From: DTU032 sp964346175
GTDB lineage: Bacteria > Bacillota > Clostridia > Saccharofermentanales > DTU023
NCBI GenBank assembly: GCA_964346175.1
Contig: CAYFTG010000004.1
Span: forward strand, 1 to 64,000
Reading direction: 5' to 3'
Length of the DNA: 64,000 bases
The translations under genes and the position numbers were made by a program. Positions 51,382 through 59,517 of the stretch are shown here, piece by piece. The notes under the pieces are model-generated. The model saw only the letters and a list, made by a program, of their open reading frames with translations, did no database searches and was not told the origin of the DNA. Numbering within the stretch: position 1 is the stretch's first letter; each line of letters starts with the position of its first letter.

Positions 51382-53079
51382 TTACTCCCCGATCATTTCG
51401 TCGAGGACAGCTCGCGGTGGAACCAGTAGTTCTTCTCCGGCAAAGATGTTATCGCCTACCGCCTTGTCATTGTATTCCATAAAGGCTGCATAGAGCTCTT
51501 CGCTGTACGTACCATAAGCATTCATTATTATGTTCCAAGGCGAATCACCGGTTTGAACAACATAAGTTGTATCTGCCGGAGGTTCAGGTTCAGGCTCAGG
51601 ATCACTGGGATCTTCGGGAATAGTCGGGTCAGTTGCCGGTTCTGTTTCTTCAACCGGCGGGACAATTACCGGAGGCTCCTCAGACTCTTGACCGGTGTTT
51701 ACAGGTAGAGTCGTACCCGGTTCCTCTTCACCCTCGCCGCCGCTTAAAAGCTTAATTAAGGCGAAAATACTCAAAGCAATGATTGCGATGAGGACAACGT
51801 AGAAGATGATCTGCTTATTGCGATTGGAACGATCATATTTGGCGCGCTCCTCATCTTCGTCGTAGTAGATTTCATCCTCGTCTTCCAGATAGCTGTCATC
51901 CCAAACTTGGCCTTGATAAGCGTTGCTATAATCGTCTTGGTCAATGATTTCTTCGTCGTAGTCATCGCTACGACCGAAGCGTTTGCGCTGATCTTCAGGA
52001 GAAGTATAGGCAAAACCGGGAACATAGGCTTCGTCATCAACTGCCAGGTCATCAAATGATGCTGTCTCATCGTCTGCATCTGGATAAGTCGGTTTAAAAG
52101 CGGCATTCACATCATCTTCAGACGCCCAAGTCTGGGAAGGCACTTCTTCCGCAGGGGGTTCACTCAGGAAATCAACCATATCCTGGCGCTGGTAACGTTG
52201 TGTGGCCTGATCATCGCTCTCGGCAGGAGTCGGTGCATCAAAAGGCGTGCCCATTACAGCTTGGGTATTGAAACGACCCAAATTAAGCTGCTGAGATGGC
52301 CTTTGGCTGTCTTCGGTAACAGATTCAACCAGACCCAGCATAAGCTGCAGCGGAGTTCCCGGCACTTGCGCAGAAGCTGATGTAAGGAGAAGTCCGGAGG
52401 CATCATACTGATCTTCGGCACTATTAAGGATACGCATGATATCTCTTTGTCCTAGAGCCTGGTACAATTCTTGATTACAGATCAGAATTTGATCGCCCTG
52501 CTCAATCTGAGCAATATTGGAATAACGCAGTGTACCTGCTTCTCCGGCGACAAAATCATTAATGCCGGATACAGGCTGCCCGTTGGCATCAATGGCGTTA
52601 AAATCCATTGCGTCGTCAGTCAAAGGGTAAAGAATCCCACGTCGGTAGAGTAAAGCTACGCCATCACCTAAAGTAACAGCTGCCAGCTCACCATCGCGCA
52701 GAACAAAACCTGAAAAATACGGTTCACGAACACCCTCTTCTGCCAATGTAATGCGACCGGTTATATCCATAGCAACTTCAGCTAAATCGTTTAAGCTCCT
52801 ATCGATATCACTGGAAGGATCATTAATTTTCTCTGTTAAAAGCTCGAGAGGCTCACGCCAGGCAGGACTTTCCTCCTGCATAGTGTACGGATAGCCGAAA
52901 ACCGAAAATAAGAAACCTCTGTCCTCACGGTCAAGCGTCGAATCAACAGACCTCTGCTCACGTCTACCGGGAAAACGACCATCCAGGCAATAAGAATCAA
53001 TAATTCCTTCAGTTGGATAATAACGTGCTACCACGGTGAGAGCCAATCGCGTATAAATACTTGATGGTGACTTGGCCAT
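51382..53079 (-). CDS. PP2C-like domain protein with transmembrane helix and LysM domain
   Basis: A 565-residue membrane protein with three parts. Residues 1-255 resemble the PP2C phosphatase fold (FLFSVFGYPY, AAVTLGDGVALLYRRGILYPLT, IEQGDQILICNQELYQAL), but the metal-binding DGxGG and DNxT motifs are absent, so it is probably a non-catalytic relative. Residues 256-420 are acidic and low in complexity with many Asp/Tyr. A single transmembrane helix (about 425-448) leads to a Pro/Glu/Thr-rich stalk and a LysM domain (TYVVQTGDSPWNIIMNAYGT), which binds peptidoglycan. It may link wall status to the cytoplasm; that is inference. Confidence 0.7.
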   Translation of the reverse strand: MAKSPSSIYTRLALTVVARYYPTEGIIDSYCLDGRFPGRREQRSVDSTLDREDRGFLFSVFGYPYTMQEESPAWREPLELLTEKINDPSSDIDRSLNDLAEVAMDITGRITLAEEGVREPYFSGFVLRDGELAAVTLGDGVALLYRRGILYPLTDDAMDFNAIDANGQPVSGINDFVAGEAGTLRYSNIAQIEQGDQILICNQELYQALGQRDIMRILNSAEDQYDASGLLLTSASAQVPGTPLQLMLGLVESVTEDSQRPSQQLNLGRFNTQAVMGTPFDAPTPAESDDQATQRYQRQDMVDFLSEPPAEEVPSQTWASEDDVNAAFKPTYPDADDETASFDDLAVDDEAYVPGFAYTSPEDQRKRFGRSDDYDEEIIDQDDYSNAYQGQVWDDSYLEDEDEIYYDEDEERAKYDRSNRNKQIIFYVVLIAIIALSIFALIKLLSGGEGEEEPGTTLPVNTGQESEEPPVIVPPVEETEPATDPTIPEDPSDPEPEPEPPADTTYVVQTGDSPWNIIMNAYGTYSEELYAAFMEYNDKAVGDNIFAGEELLVPPRAVLDEMIGE

Positions 53080-53120
53080 ACTTGCCTCCTAAGTAATGAG
53101 TGAAATCAACATTTTGCTTA

Positions 53121-53147
53121 ATTCTAACATAAAAGATCTACATGCAA
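53121..53147 (-). promoter_or_regulatory. Promoter for the PP2C-like/LysM gene
   Basis: Minus-strand TTGCAT (53142-53147) and TAGAAT (53121-53126, preceded by TGT as an extended -10) are spaced by 15 bases. An inverted repeat CAAATAGC/GCTATTTG (53145-53177) overlaps the -35. Confidence 0.45.
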
Positions 53148-53229
53148 ATAGCTATTAATTGCAAATCACGCTATTTGTTCGGTTCGGAGGAAAATTTCGG
53201 GTAGATATTTGCGTAAATAAACATTCATA

Positions 53230-53964
53230 CTATTTTGCAAAATATCCAGCCGCGAAAAGCAGACGTGCCATCTCTAAATCGTCAGGCGTCGTCAACTTGA
53301 AATTGCGCTTATCCCCTGCAATAACACGAACAGGATATCCAATGCGTAAGAGAAGTGCGATATCATCTGTTGCTTGAAATTCCTCAGTTTGAGCCAGCTC
53401 AAAAGCATACAAGAGAATATCTAGATCTGCTGCCTGTGGAGTCTGCATTTGGAATATTTTATCGCGCGTAACATCCAGGTCCGTCAGCACACAATCCTTA
53501 ACTTTCCTTATCGTATCTGTAGCTGCTAAGGCGGCAACAACGGCAACGCGTTCAGACTTAAGGGCGGTAACGACTCGCTCCAGAACAGCGGAAGGGACAA
53601 AGCTGCGAGCTCCGTCGTGTATGAGGACCAGCTTGCGGCCTGAATGAACCGCTGCATGGTTTTTCACCGCCTGTAAACCTTGATACACTGAGTCTTGACG
53701 TGTTTTGCCTCCGTTAAGCAAAGCTACTAACTTTGGGTATTTTCTTCTTAGTTGTTCCTGTTCTTCAAGCACTTGCTCGGCAGGAACATCTTCCGGGACA
53801 ACGAGGAACACATGATCTATTGACTCGTTTCTGTGAAAGCGATCCAAGCAGATCTCTAAAAGGCTGTGATCGCCAATTTTCATCAACATTTTGTTCTTGT
53901 CAGCTTGCATCCGTTCGCCACGACCGGCGGCCAGAATAATCGCATAGGTCAGAAAATTACTCAT
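53230..53964 (-). CDS. ispD: 2-C-methyl-D-erythritol 4-phosphate cytidylyltransferase
   Basis: Joins MEP to CMP in the third step of the MEP pathway. The 244-residue protein has the nucleotide-binding YAIILAAGRGERMQADKNKM near the N-terminus, LNGGKTRQDSVYQGL, LIHDGARSFV, AATDTIRKV and TPQAADLDILLYAFE, plus the C-terminal IRVIAGDKRNFKLTTPDDLEMA-like segment split over VIAGDKRNFKLT and TPDDLEMARLL. It overlaps the radA stop by four bases. The ispF gene often found next to ispD is not here. Confidence 0.95.
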   Translation of the reverse strand: MSNFLTYAIILAAGRGERMQADKNKMLMKIGDHSLLEICLDRFHRNESIDHVFLVVPEDVPAEQVLEEQEQLRRKYPKLVALLNGGKTRQDSVYQGLQAVKNHAAVHSGRKLVLIHDGARSFVPSAVLERVVTALKSERVAVVAALAATDTIRKVKDCVLTDLDVTRDKIFQMQTPQAADLDILLYAFELAQTEEFQATDDIALLLRIGYPVRVIAGDKRNFKLTTPDDLEMARLLFAAGYFAK

Positions 53965-55379
53965 TTTTTCATGTCCTTATTTTTACCGGAAAAGAGAAGA
54001 TCAAAAGCTTCCTGCACACTGCTGACATAGTACAGCTTGACATTGTTTTTCTCTTTACTCTCGAAACGCTTCATTTGCTCACGCCCAGCTGCAGGCAAGA
54101 CAAACTCTTGCCAACCCGATTTTAGGCCCGCCTCTACCCGCTTCGCCATCTGGCTCACGGGGCGTACTTCACCAGTCAATCCCACTTCTCCGAGGACTAT
54201 CGCATCCAGATGCAAGGGTTCATCGCGGAATGTTGACAGCACAGCTGACATGATAGCCAGATCTGCGGCAGTCTCTTTTATACGGATACCTCCAGTTACA
54301 TTAACATAGGTATCAAACTGAGACAGATCGACCCGCGCACTTTTGGCCATTACCGCAAGCAAAAGCGAAAGTCGTGAGCGGTCAATACCTTGAGTCATTC
54401 TGCTGGGTGTGCCATAAGGGGAAGCCACCGTAAGAGCTTGAATTTCCAGGAGCAAGGGTCGAGTACCTTCCAGAGTGGCCGTCACTACTGAACCTGCGGT
54501 ATGTCTCGGCCGGCCGCTGGACAAGAGACTAGAGCTTTCGCTGATCGAAAGCAGTCCGCGATCAGTCATTTCAAAAACGCCCAGCTCATCGGTAGCACCA
54601 AAACGGTTTTTCACTGCGCGCAAGAGACGTACGCTTGTGTCTTTTTCGCCCTCGAAATAAAGAACAACATCTACCATATGCTCTAGGACGCGAGGTCCGG
54701 CTACGGTGCCGTCCTTAGTTACGTGGCCTGTAAGAATAAGGCTGATGCCCAATTCTTTAGCGATGCGCAGTAAACCCATGGTCACTTCTCTAATTTGGCT
54801 TACAGATCCTGGTGCTGCAGATATAGAGCTGTCGTAGGCGGTTTGAATAGAATCAATTACGGCAATTTGGGGGCGGAGTGTTGTCAGTGCTTCTTCAATA
54901 GCGTCAAAGTCGGTTACAGTCAATACGCGGATGGCTTTGTCCGCTAGACCGAGCCGTCCTGCTCTGATCAGCAATTGTTCTGCGGACTCCTCGCCGCTAA
55001 TGTAGAGCGTATCTTCTACGGGAAAGCTTCCTACAGCCTGCAAAGCAAGCGTCGACTTACCAATTCCCGGATTGCCGCCTAAAAGAACTAAAGAGCCGCG
55101 TACAAAACCGCGTCCTAAAACCTGATCCAGTTCAGTAATTCCGGTACGTAGACGCTCTTTTAAATCGACTTCAAGCTGATTTAAAAGTAGAGGTTTAACT
55201 TCCTCATCCTTGTCAAAGGTCTGAACCCAGCTGCCTTGTGCCGCTTTTGAAGACTTCTTTCCCTCTGTGTCCGGTACTTCTACCATCGAATTCCAAGCAC
55301 CGCAGTTAGTGCAGCGCCCTAGCCAGCCACTGAAATCCTGGCCGCATTCATTACACATGTAAACTGATTTTTTCGCCAT
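53961..55379 (-). CDS. radA: DNA repair protein RadA
   Basis: A RecA-like, DnaB-like branch-migration ATPase in recombination. The 472-residue protein has the N-terminal four-cysteine zinc finger (CNECGQDFSGWLGRCTNCGA), Walker A GGNPGIGKST near residue 100, the RadA-specific KNRFGATDELGVFEM, and a C-terminal Lon-protease-like domain (GTPSRMTQGIDRSRLSLLLA, VLGEVGLTGEVRPV). It starts the radA-ispD pair, as in many Bacillota. Confidence 0.96.
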   Translation of the reverse strand: MAKKSVYMCNECGQDFSGWLGRCTNCGAWNSMVEVPDTEGKKSSKAAQGSWVQTFDKDEEVKPLLLNQLEVDLKERLRTGITELDQVLGRGFVRGSLVLLGGNPGIGKSTLALQAVGSFPVEDTLYISGEESAEQLLIRAGRLGLADKAIRVLTVTDFDAIEEALTTLRPQIAVIDSIQTAYDSSISAAPGSVSQIREVTMGLLRIAKELGISLILTGHVTKDGTVAGPRVLEHMVDVVLYFEGEKDTSVRLLRAVKNRFGATDELGVFEMTDRGLLSISESSSLLSSGRPRHTAGSVVTATLEGTRPLLLEIQALTVASPYGTPSRMTQGIDRSRLSLLLAVMAKSARVDLSQFDTYVNVTGGIRIKETAADLAIMSAVLSTFRDEPLHLDAIVLGEVGLTGEVRPVSQMAKRVEAGLKSGWQEFVLPAAGREQMKRFESKEKNNVKLYYVSSVQEAFDLLFSGKNKDMKK

Positions 55380-55422
55380 TAGATCTACTCCTTGTGCCAG
55401 TATAGGTCATTCGTTCGATAAA

Positions 55423-55431
55423 TGGTATAAT
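55423..55431 (+). promoter_or_regulatory. Extended -10 promoter for the acyl-CoA ligase gene
   Basis: TGGTATAAT on the plus strand is a consensus extended -10 with no clear -35. A weaker minus-strand TATACT at 55399-55404 could serve radA in the same divergent region. Confidence 0.5.
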
Positions 55432-55531
55432 TTCGCAAGCATTTCTCAAAATGAACAGTGTTTGGAATTCGGACTCAAAGAGCCTGAAATGTCGGCCACT
55501 GAACAGTTTTGAAAAATTGAAAGGATTTTTT

Positions 55532-57271
55532 GTGACTGAAAATAATTATTCTACGACTAGACCCGTTACATCTTGGCAAGTAAATGACTTTGACATCCCT
55601 CCTCTGACCATGAGTGAGTCTTTGCAAAAAATGAGCCGGGAACGACCGAATGAGATTGCGCTATCTTATTTCGGCACAAACTTCACCTACACAGAACTGC
55701 AGGCGGAAATTGACACCTGCACCCGTGCGATGATCGCCAGTGGCATAAAGGAAAGTGACGTACTCGCTCTCTGCTTGCCCAACCTCCCTGCAGCTATCAT
55801 TGCGTTTTATGCTGCCAACAGCCTTGGCTGCATTTGCAATATGATTCATCCGCTTTCCCCGCCCCGACTGGTCGAAAAACACTTGGAACAGACCAATAGT
55901 GTTGGCCTTTTTATTGCAGATATTGCGGTCAATAAACTACGTCCTTTGTTGAATTCTCTGCGGGGTTCACAGCAAATGAAAGCGCTTGTCGTCTGCGGTA
56001 TGGCTGATCACGCGCCTTTCTGGAAGCGACCCTTTTTCAAATTTCAGTTACGCAAAAATAAGCCTGAAAAAGCCTTGCTTCAAGGTACAAGCTCTTGGAA
56101 TGAGTTTGTGCAGAAAGCTGCTCCTGGCGGAGAAATTCCCCTACGCAGCAGAGACCATAAGAGTGTCTGTACCTATCTACATAGTGGAGGCACAACGGCT
56201 GATCCGAAAACAATCATGTTAAGCGATTACAATTTCAACGCCATTGCTTATCAGGGTCTGCAAATGCTCGGCTATCCGCTGATGGACGAACCTAAATACG
56301 GCAAAAGTATGATTACGGTGCTTCCTCTTTTTCATGGATTCGGGCTTTGCATCGGTATGCACACATGCCTTATCAACGATATCAGGGTGCACCTCTTGCC
56401 CAGGTTTTCTGCTCAGGCAATTGCAGAGATGTTTAAGAAGTATAAAGCCAATTATCTTTGTGGAGTACCTACTCTCTATGAAGCTTTGTTGAAGTCCGAG
56501 AAAATGCAGAGGCTGGACCTTTCGTCTCTGGAAGCGGCTTTCTGCGGTGGCGACTCCTTAACACCTGAATTGAAGGAACGGTTTGACCGCTTCTTAGCCG
56601 AACGCTCTTCACCTGCGAAACTACGTGAAGGTTACGGCCTAACTGAGACAGTCACTGTCTGCTCAGTGATGCCGGAAGAATATTCTGATAGAAATGGTAT
56701 CGGACTGCCATTGGCTAACATCAAGATGAAAATAATTGATACGGAAAGTCGTCAGACCTTAGCTCCCAACGAAATCGGGGAGATCTGTGTCAGCGGCCCC
56801 ACTACTATGCTGGGCTATCTCAATGATGAGGAAGCTAGCGCTCATGCTGTCGTCAAGCATGCTGATGGACTTGACTGGGTGGAAACCGGTGATATCGGTT
56901 ATCAAGATGAGGATGGCTTCTTTCACTTCAAAGGGCGCCTCAAGCGGACACTAAAAGTCTCCGGTATCCCTGTTTTTCCTAAGGAAATTGAAGAGCTGAT
57001 CTCAAGCTTGGAGCAAGTGCGCTACGTGGCGGCTATTGGTATCCCCCATCCTTACAAAATGTCTGTAGTTAAAGTATTTGTAGTAGCTCATGAGGGCGCG
57101 GATCTGGAGCAATTGGAAGCTGAAATCATGCGTATCTGCAAGCAGTCTCTAATTACGCATGCTGTGCCACAAGAAATTGAGTTCCGCGAGCACTTGCCAC
57201 AGACATTGATCGGCAAAATCGATATAAAGGCTCTCGAGCAAGCGGAAGCAGAGAGAAGCAATAACAGTTGA
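55532..57271 (+). CDS. AMP-forming acyl-CoA ligase family protein
   Basis: Activates a carboxylic acid as an acyl adenylate and probably a CoA thioester. The GTG at 55532, with AGGA about seven bases upstream, gives 579 residues; a longer in-frame start at 55451 adds 27 residues unlike the family. Motifs are YLHSGGTTADPKTIMLS (ATP-binding loop, usual SGTTGxPK), VLPLFHGFGLC, GYGLTETVTVCS, TGDIGYQDEDGFFHFKGRLK and a C-terminal domain with LPQTLIGKIDIKAL carrying the catalytic Lys. Substrate unknown; a fatty acid is most likely. Confidence 0.85.
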   Translation: MTENNYSTTRPVTSWQVNDFDIPPLTMSESLQKMSRERPNEIALSYFGTNFTYTELQAEIDTCTRAMIASGIKESDVLALCLPNLPAAIIAFYAANSLGCICNMIHPLSPPRLVEKHLEQTNSVGLFIADIAVNKLRPLLNSLRGSQQMKALVVCGMADHAPFWKRPFFKFQLRKNKPEKALLQGTSSWNEFVQKAAPGGEIPLRSRDHKSVCTYLHSGGTTADPKTIMLSDYNFNAIAYQGLQMLGYPLMDEPKYGKSMITVLPLFHGFGLCIGMHTCLINDIRVHLLPRFSAQAIAEMFKKYKANYLCGVPTLYEALLKSEKMQRLDLSSLEAAFCGGDSLTPELKERFDRFLAERSSPAKLREGYGLTETVTVCSVMPEEYSDRNGIGLPLANIKMKIIDTESRQTLAPNEIGEICVSGPTTMLGYLNDEEASAHAVVKHADGLDWVETGDIGYQDEDGFFHFKGRLKRTLKVSGIPVFPKEIEELISSLEQVRYVAAIGIPHPYKMSVVKVFVVAHEGADLEQLEAEIMRICKQSLITHAVPQEIEFREHLPQTLIGKIDIKALEQAEAERSNNS

Positions 57272-57295
57272 CGTAAGAGCTATATGTGATAGAAT
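57268..57295 (+). promoter_or_regulatory. tRNA-Ala promoter
   Basis: TTGACG and TAGAAT are spaced by 16 bases, placing the transcript start near 57302, about 24 bases before the tRNA. The -35 box includes the stop codon of the acyl-CoA ligase gene. Confidence 0.65.
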
Positions 57296-57325
57296 ATCGA
57301 AGCGATTAAGCAAAATTTGCTTGTC

Positions 57326-57401
57326 GGGCGATTAGCTCAGTTGGGAGAGCGCTGCGTTCGCATCGCAGAGGTCGAGAGTTCGAATCTCTTATCGTCCACC
57401 A
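57326..57401 (+). tRNA. tRNA-Ala (anticodon CGC)
   Basis: A 76-base cloverleaf with encoded CCA. The acceptor arms GGGCGAT and ATCGTCC pair fully and include the G3-U70 wobble that is the alanine identity element. The D arm is GCTC/GAGC and the anticodon stem CTGCG/CGCAG with loop TTCGCAT, so the anticodon CGC reads GCG. The T arm is GAGAG/CTCTT-like around TTCGAAT. It has its own promoter and terminator. Confidence 0.95.
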
Positions 57402-57431
57402 AACCCCCTGTGTGATTCAGGGGGTTTTTTT
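57402..57431. terminator. Terminator after tRNA-Ala, overlapping the convergent SDR stop
   Basis: AACCCCCTG pairs with CAGGGGGTT around a seven-base loop, followed by seven T bases on the plus strand. Its end overlaps the stop codon of the minus-strand dehydrogenase gene at 57430. Confidence 0.88.
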
Positions 57432-58242
57432 ATCCATACATCTTGGAAACGACCCAACTGCTCAGCCTAAGAGGCAGCAATTTATAAGCAAGCAAAAGAA
57501 AACGATAAGTAAAGCCCACGCCGTAGAGTGCTTTGGGGCGCTCTTTCCGTGCGTAGCGATACAATTCGCCGGCGACAAACTCAGGCGCATAGCCATTGCG
57601 CTCATCAGCTTCCATCTTTGAAATCGAACGTTCTTCGCTTCTGGCATAGCAGGCCCAGGTTTCAGGGTTTTTCTCGCGTCGCTCGGTGAATTGCGTTTGG
57701 CAATCGCCGGGCATGACTGCAATTGTTTTAATCTCATCAGACTTCAATTCCGTATTCAGAGCTAGAGCTAAAAAATTGAGAGATGCTTTACTAGCGGAGT
57801 AAAAAGATTGATAAGGTATTGAGATCTCCCCGGCTACCGAACTGGTTAAGACAATGCGAGGATGTGCTGCTTTGCGCAAGAGCGGGAGGCAGTTTTGAAT
57901 CACGGCAACGGCAGAAAAGAAATTTACATCAAACTGCTTAATAATTTGCTGTTTTTCTGTACTGGCAACTGTCCCGGAAATACCAAAACCTGCATTCGAG
58001 AAGAGGACATCGCAATAATCCCATTTCTCAGAAATTTCTTGGAAGGCCGTTACCAGATTTTCTTCATCACAAATATCGCAACTTATCTGCCAAAGATTGT
58101 CTGCATGCTGATGCTCTGAAAAGTCTGCTCGACTCCGGGCTAGACTCACAACTTCAACTCCGGCATTAAGCAAAATATTAACTAAGGCATGACCAATTCC
58201 TGAGCTACCGCCGGTAACAATCGCTCGTTTGAATTTCAACAT
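57430..58242 (-). CDS. Short-chain dehydrogenase/reductase (classical SDR)
   Basis: An NAD(P)-dependent oxidoreductase of unknown substrate. Starting at the ATG at 58242 (AGGAG five bases upstream) it has 270 residues. It has the cofactor motif AIVTGGSSGIGHALV near residue 8, NAGFGISGTV, the SSVAGEIS serine region and the catalytic YSASKASLNFLAL. It resembles the SDR at 61900-62685 in size and layout, so the two may be paralogues. The C-terminus (YKLLPLRLSSWVVSKMYG) is hydrophobic and basic, perhaps membrane-associating. Confidence 0.85.
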   Translation of the reverse strand: MLKFKRAIVTGGSSGIGHALVNILLNAGVEVVSLARSRADFSEHQHADNLWQISCDICDEENLVTAFQEISEKWDYCDVLFSNAGFGISGTVASTEKQQIIKQFDVNFFSAVAVIQNCLPLLRKAAHPRIVLTSSVAGEISIPYQSFYSASKASLNFLALALNTELKSDEIKTIAVMPGDCQTQFTERREKNPETWACYARSEERSISKMEADERNGYAPEFVAGELYRYARKERPKALYGVGFTYRFLLLAYKLLPLRLSSWVVSKMYG

Positions 58243-58269
58243 ACGCTCTCCTATCAATATAGAATATCT

Positions 58270-58324
58270 GTTTATGGACTTAGTGTATCAGAAGCAAAGA
58301 GGCAATCACTCATCATCTTCAGAG
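58270..58324 (+). repeat. 55-base direct repeat, left copy (gap edge)
   Basis: These 55 bases, starting GTTTATGGACTTAG and ending at the N gap, recur exactly at 58425-58479 right after the gap. Identical contig ends of 55 bases are typical of an unmerged k-mer overlap. Confidence 0.9.
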
Positions 58325-58424
58325 NNNNNNNNNNNNNNNNNNNNNNNNNNNNNNNNNNNNNNNNNNNNNNNNNNNNNNNNNNNNNNNNNNNNNNNNNNNN
58401 NNNNNNNNNNNNNNNNNNNNNNNN
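58325..58424. other. Assembly gap of 100 N, probably artificial
   Basis: Exactly 100 N bases lie between two identical 55-base sequences. If the two copies are one overlap, no sequence is missing and the intergenic region is about 155 bases shorter than shown. Confidence 0.9.
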
Positions 58425-58479
58425 GTTTATGGACTTAGTGTATCAGAAGCAAAGAGGCAATCACTCATCATCTTCAGAG
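58425..58479 (+). repeat. 55-base direct repeat, right copy (gap edge)
   Basis: Exact second copy of 58270-58324. It begins at the first base after the gap. Confidence 0.9.
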
Positions 58480-58533
58480 ACTAGCAAAAGCCTGCGTTAC
58501 GCAATAGCGAATACACACTATTTTTCTTAAACA

Positions 58534-58542
58534 TGCTAAAAT
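58534..58542 (+). promoter_or_regulatory. Extended -10 promoter immediately ahead of the metallophosphoesterase gene
   Basis: TGCTAAAAT ends six bases before the ATG at 58549, so transcription would start at or next to the A of the start codon. No Shine-Dalgarno sequence is present. Confidence 0.4.
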
Positions 58543-58548
58543 TACGAT

Positions 58549-59376
58549 ATGCCCATCGCTGAATTAATATTCGTCATAGTTCTGCTACTCTTGGCAGTTT
58601 TTTTATATTACGGCTTCAAAATTGCTCCGTGGCGACTTCGTGTGCGGCTGCAAGAGCTTCCTACTGACAAAACCAAGGGCAGCTTTGCCGGTAAACGTGC
58701 CGTCTTTTTCAGTGATGTCCATTGGGGTCCCGTCTTTACAACAAAGCATCTCGAACGTCTCTGTAATCTCATTCTCGAGCAAGATCCGCAGCTGATACTT
58801 TTCGGAGGCGATCTGGTCGAAGAAAAGACTGACCTTAAGAACGTGCAATTAAAGTCGGAACTGATCCGTCAGCTGACTTTGCTCAGTGAGTATTGCCCCT
58901 GCTATGCAGTTTTGGGAAATCACGATGTTGAGACCGTCAGAAATCGTTTATACACGACCGAAGTGCTGACAGCAGCAGGTTTTACGATCCTAGAAAACAG
59001 CTGGGCGGATATAGAAGACTTAGCCTTATACGGTTTTAAAAACGCTACCCACGACTTTCCTGCGTTCATCGACAGGTCCGACTTAACAGCTGACGATTTC
59101 AGGCTGCTATTGTGTCATGAGCCGGACTTCGTCGGCAAGTATAAGCCTATTTCCGGAAATGCTCTCTATCTCTCAGGACATTCACATGGCGGACAGGTAA
59201 CATTATTTGGTATTCCCTTGATTCTGCCCTACCTGGGTCGACGTTACGTCAGAGGCCGGCATCAGCTGAACGAACACAGTTTGCTTCTGATCAGTAATGG
59301 CGTCGGTACTGTTCATATACACGCTCGTTTCTGTGCTCGCCCGGACATTCAAGTCATGGAATTCGCCGACAAATAA
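58549..59376 (+). CDS. Membrane-anchored metallophosphoesterase (YaeI/YkuE-like)
   Basis: A calcineurin-fold phosphoesterase that may act on UDP-diacylglucosamine-type lipids or related phosphodiesters. The 275-residue protein starts with a transmembrane helix (3-22). It has the metal-ligand blocks FFSDVHWG (Asp56, His58), LFGGDLVEE (Asp88), LGNHDVE (123-127), LLCHEPDF and LSGHSHGGQ. The ATG has no ribosome-binding site and sits at the predicted transcription start, suggesting leaderless expression. Substrate is inferred only from family. Confidence 0.85.
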   Translation: MPIAELIFVIVLLLLAVFLYYGFKIAPWRLRVRLQELPTDKTKGSFAGKRAVFFSDVHWGPVFTTKHLERLCNLILEQDPQLILFGGDLVEEKTDLKNVQLKSELIRQLTLLSEYCPCYAVLGNHDVETVRNRLYTTEVLTAAGFTILENSWADIEDLALYGFKNATHDFPAFIDRSDLTADDFRLLLCHEPDFVGKYKPISGNALYLSGHSHGGQVTLFGIPLILPYLGRRYVRGRHQLNEHSLLLISNGVGTVHIHARFCARPDIQVMEFADK

Positions 59377-59456
59377 GTACTCCTGAGCTGCTGGCTGAGA
59401 ATATGGGCTCATCAAACTGCCTGTAACAAAGCTTCTCTTTTTAGGCCGAATTCCTA

Positions 59457-59484
59457 TTCAAGCTATTATGCAATCATGTATACT
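59457..59484 (+). promoter_or_regulatory. Promoter for the pyridoxine/HMP kinase gene
   Basis: TTCAAG and TATACT are spaced by 16 bases, about 34 bases before the ATG, which has its own AGGAGG. Confidence 0.45.
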
Positions 59485-59517
59485 GTATATTCTGAACTTT
59501 AACCCCAGGAGGAAGAA

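Noticed and set aside
58270..58479. Direct repeats as target-site duplication of a mobile element
   Set aside because: There is no transposase, the repeat is 55 bases long and it abuts an N gap exactly, which fits a contig overlap better.
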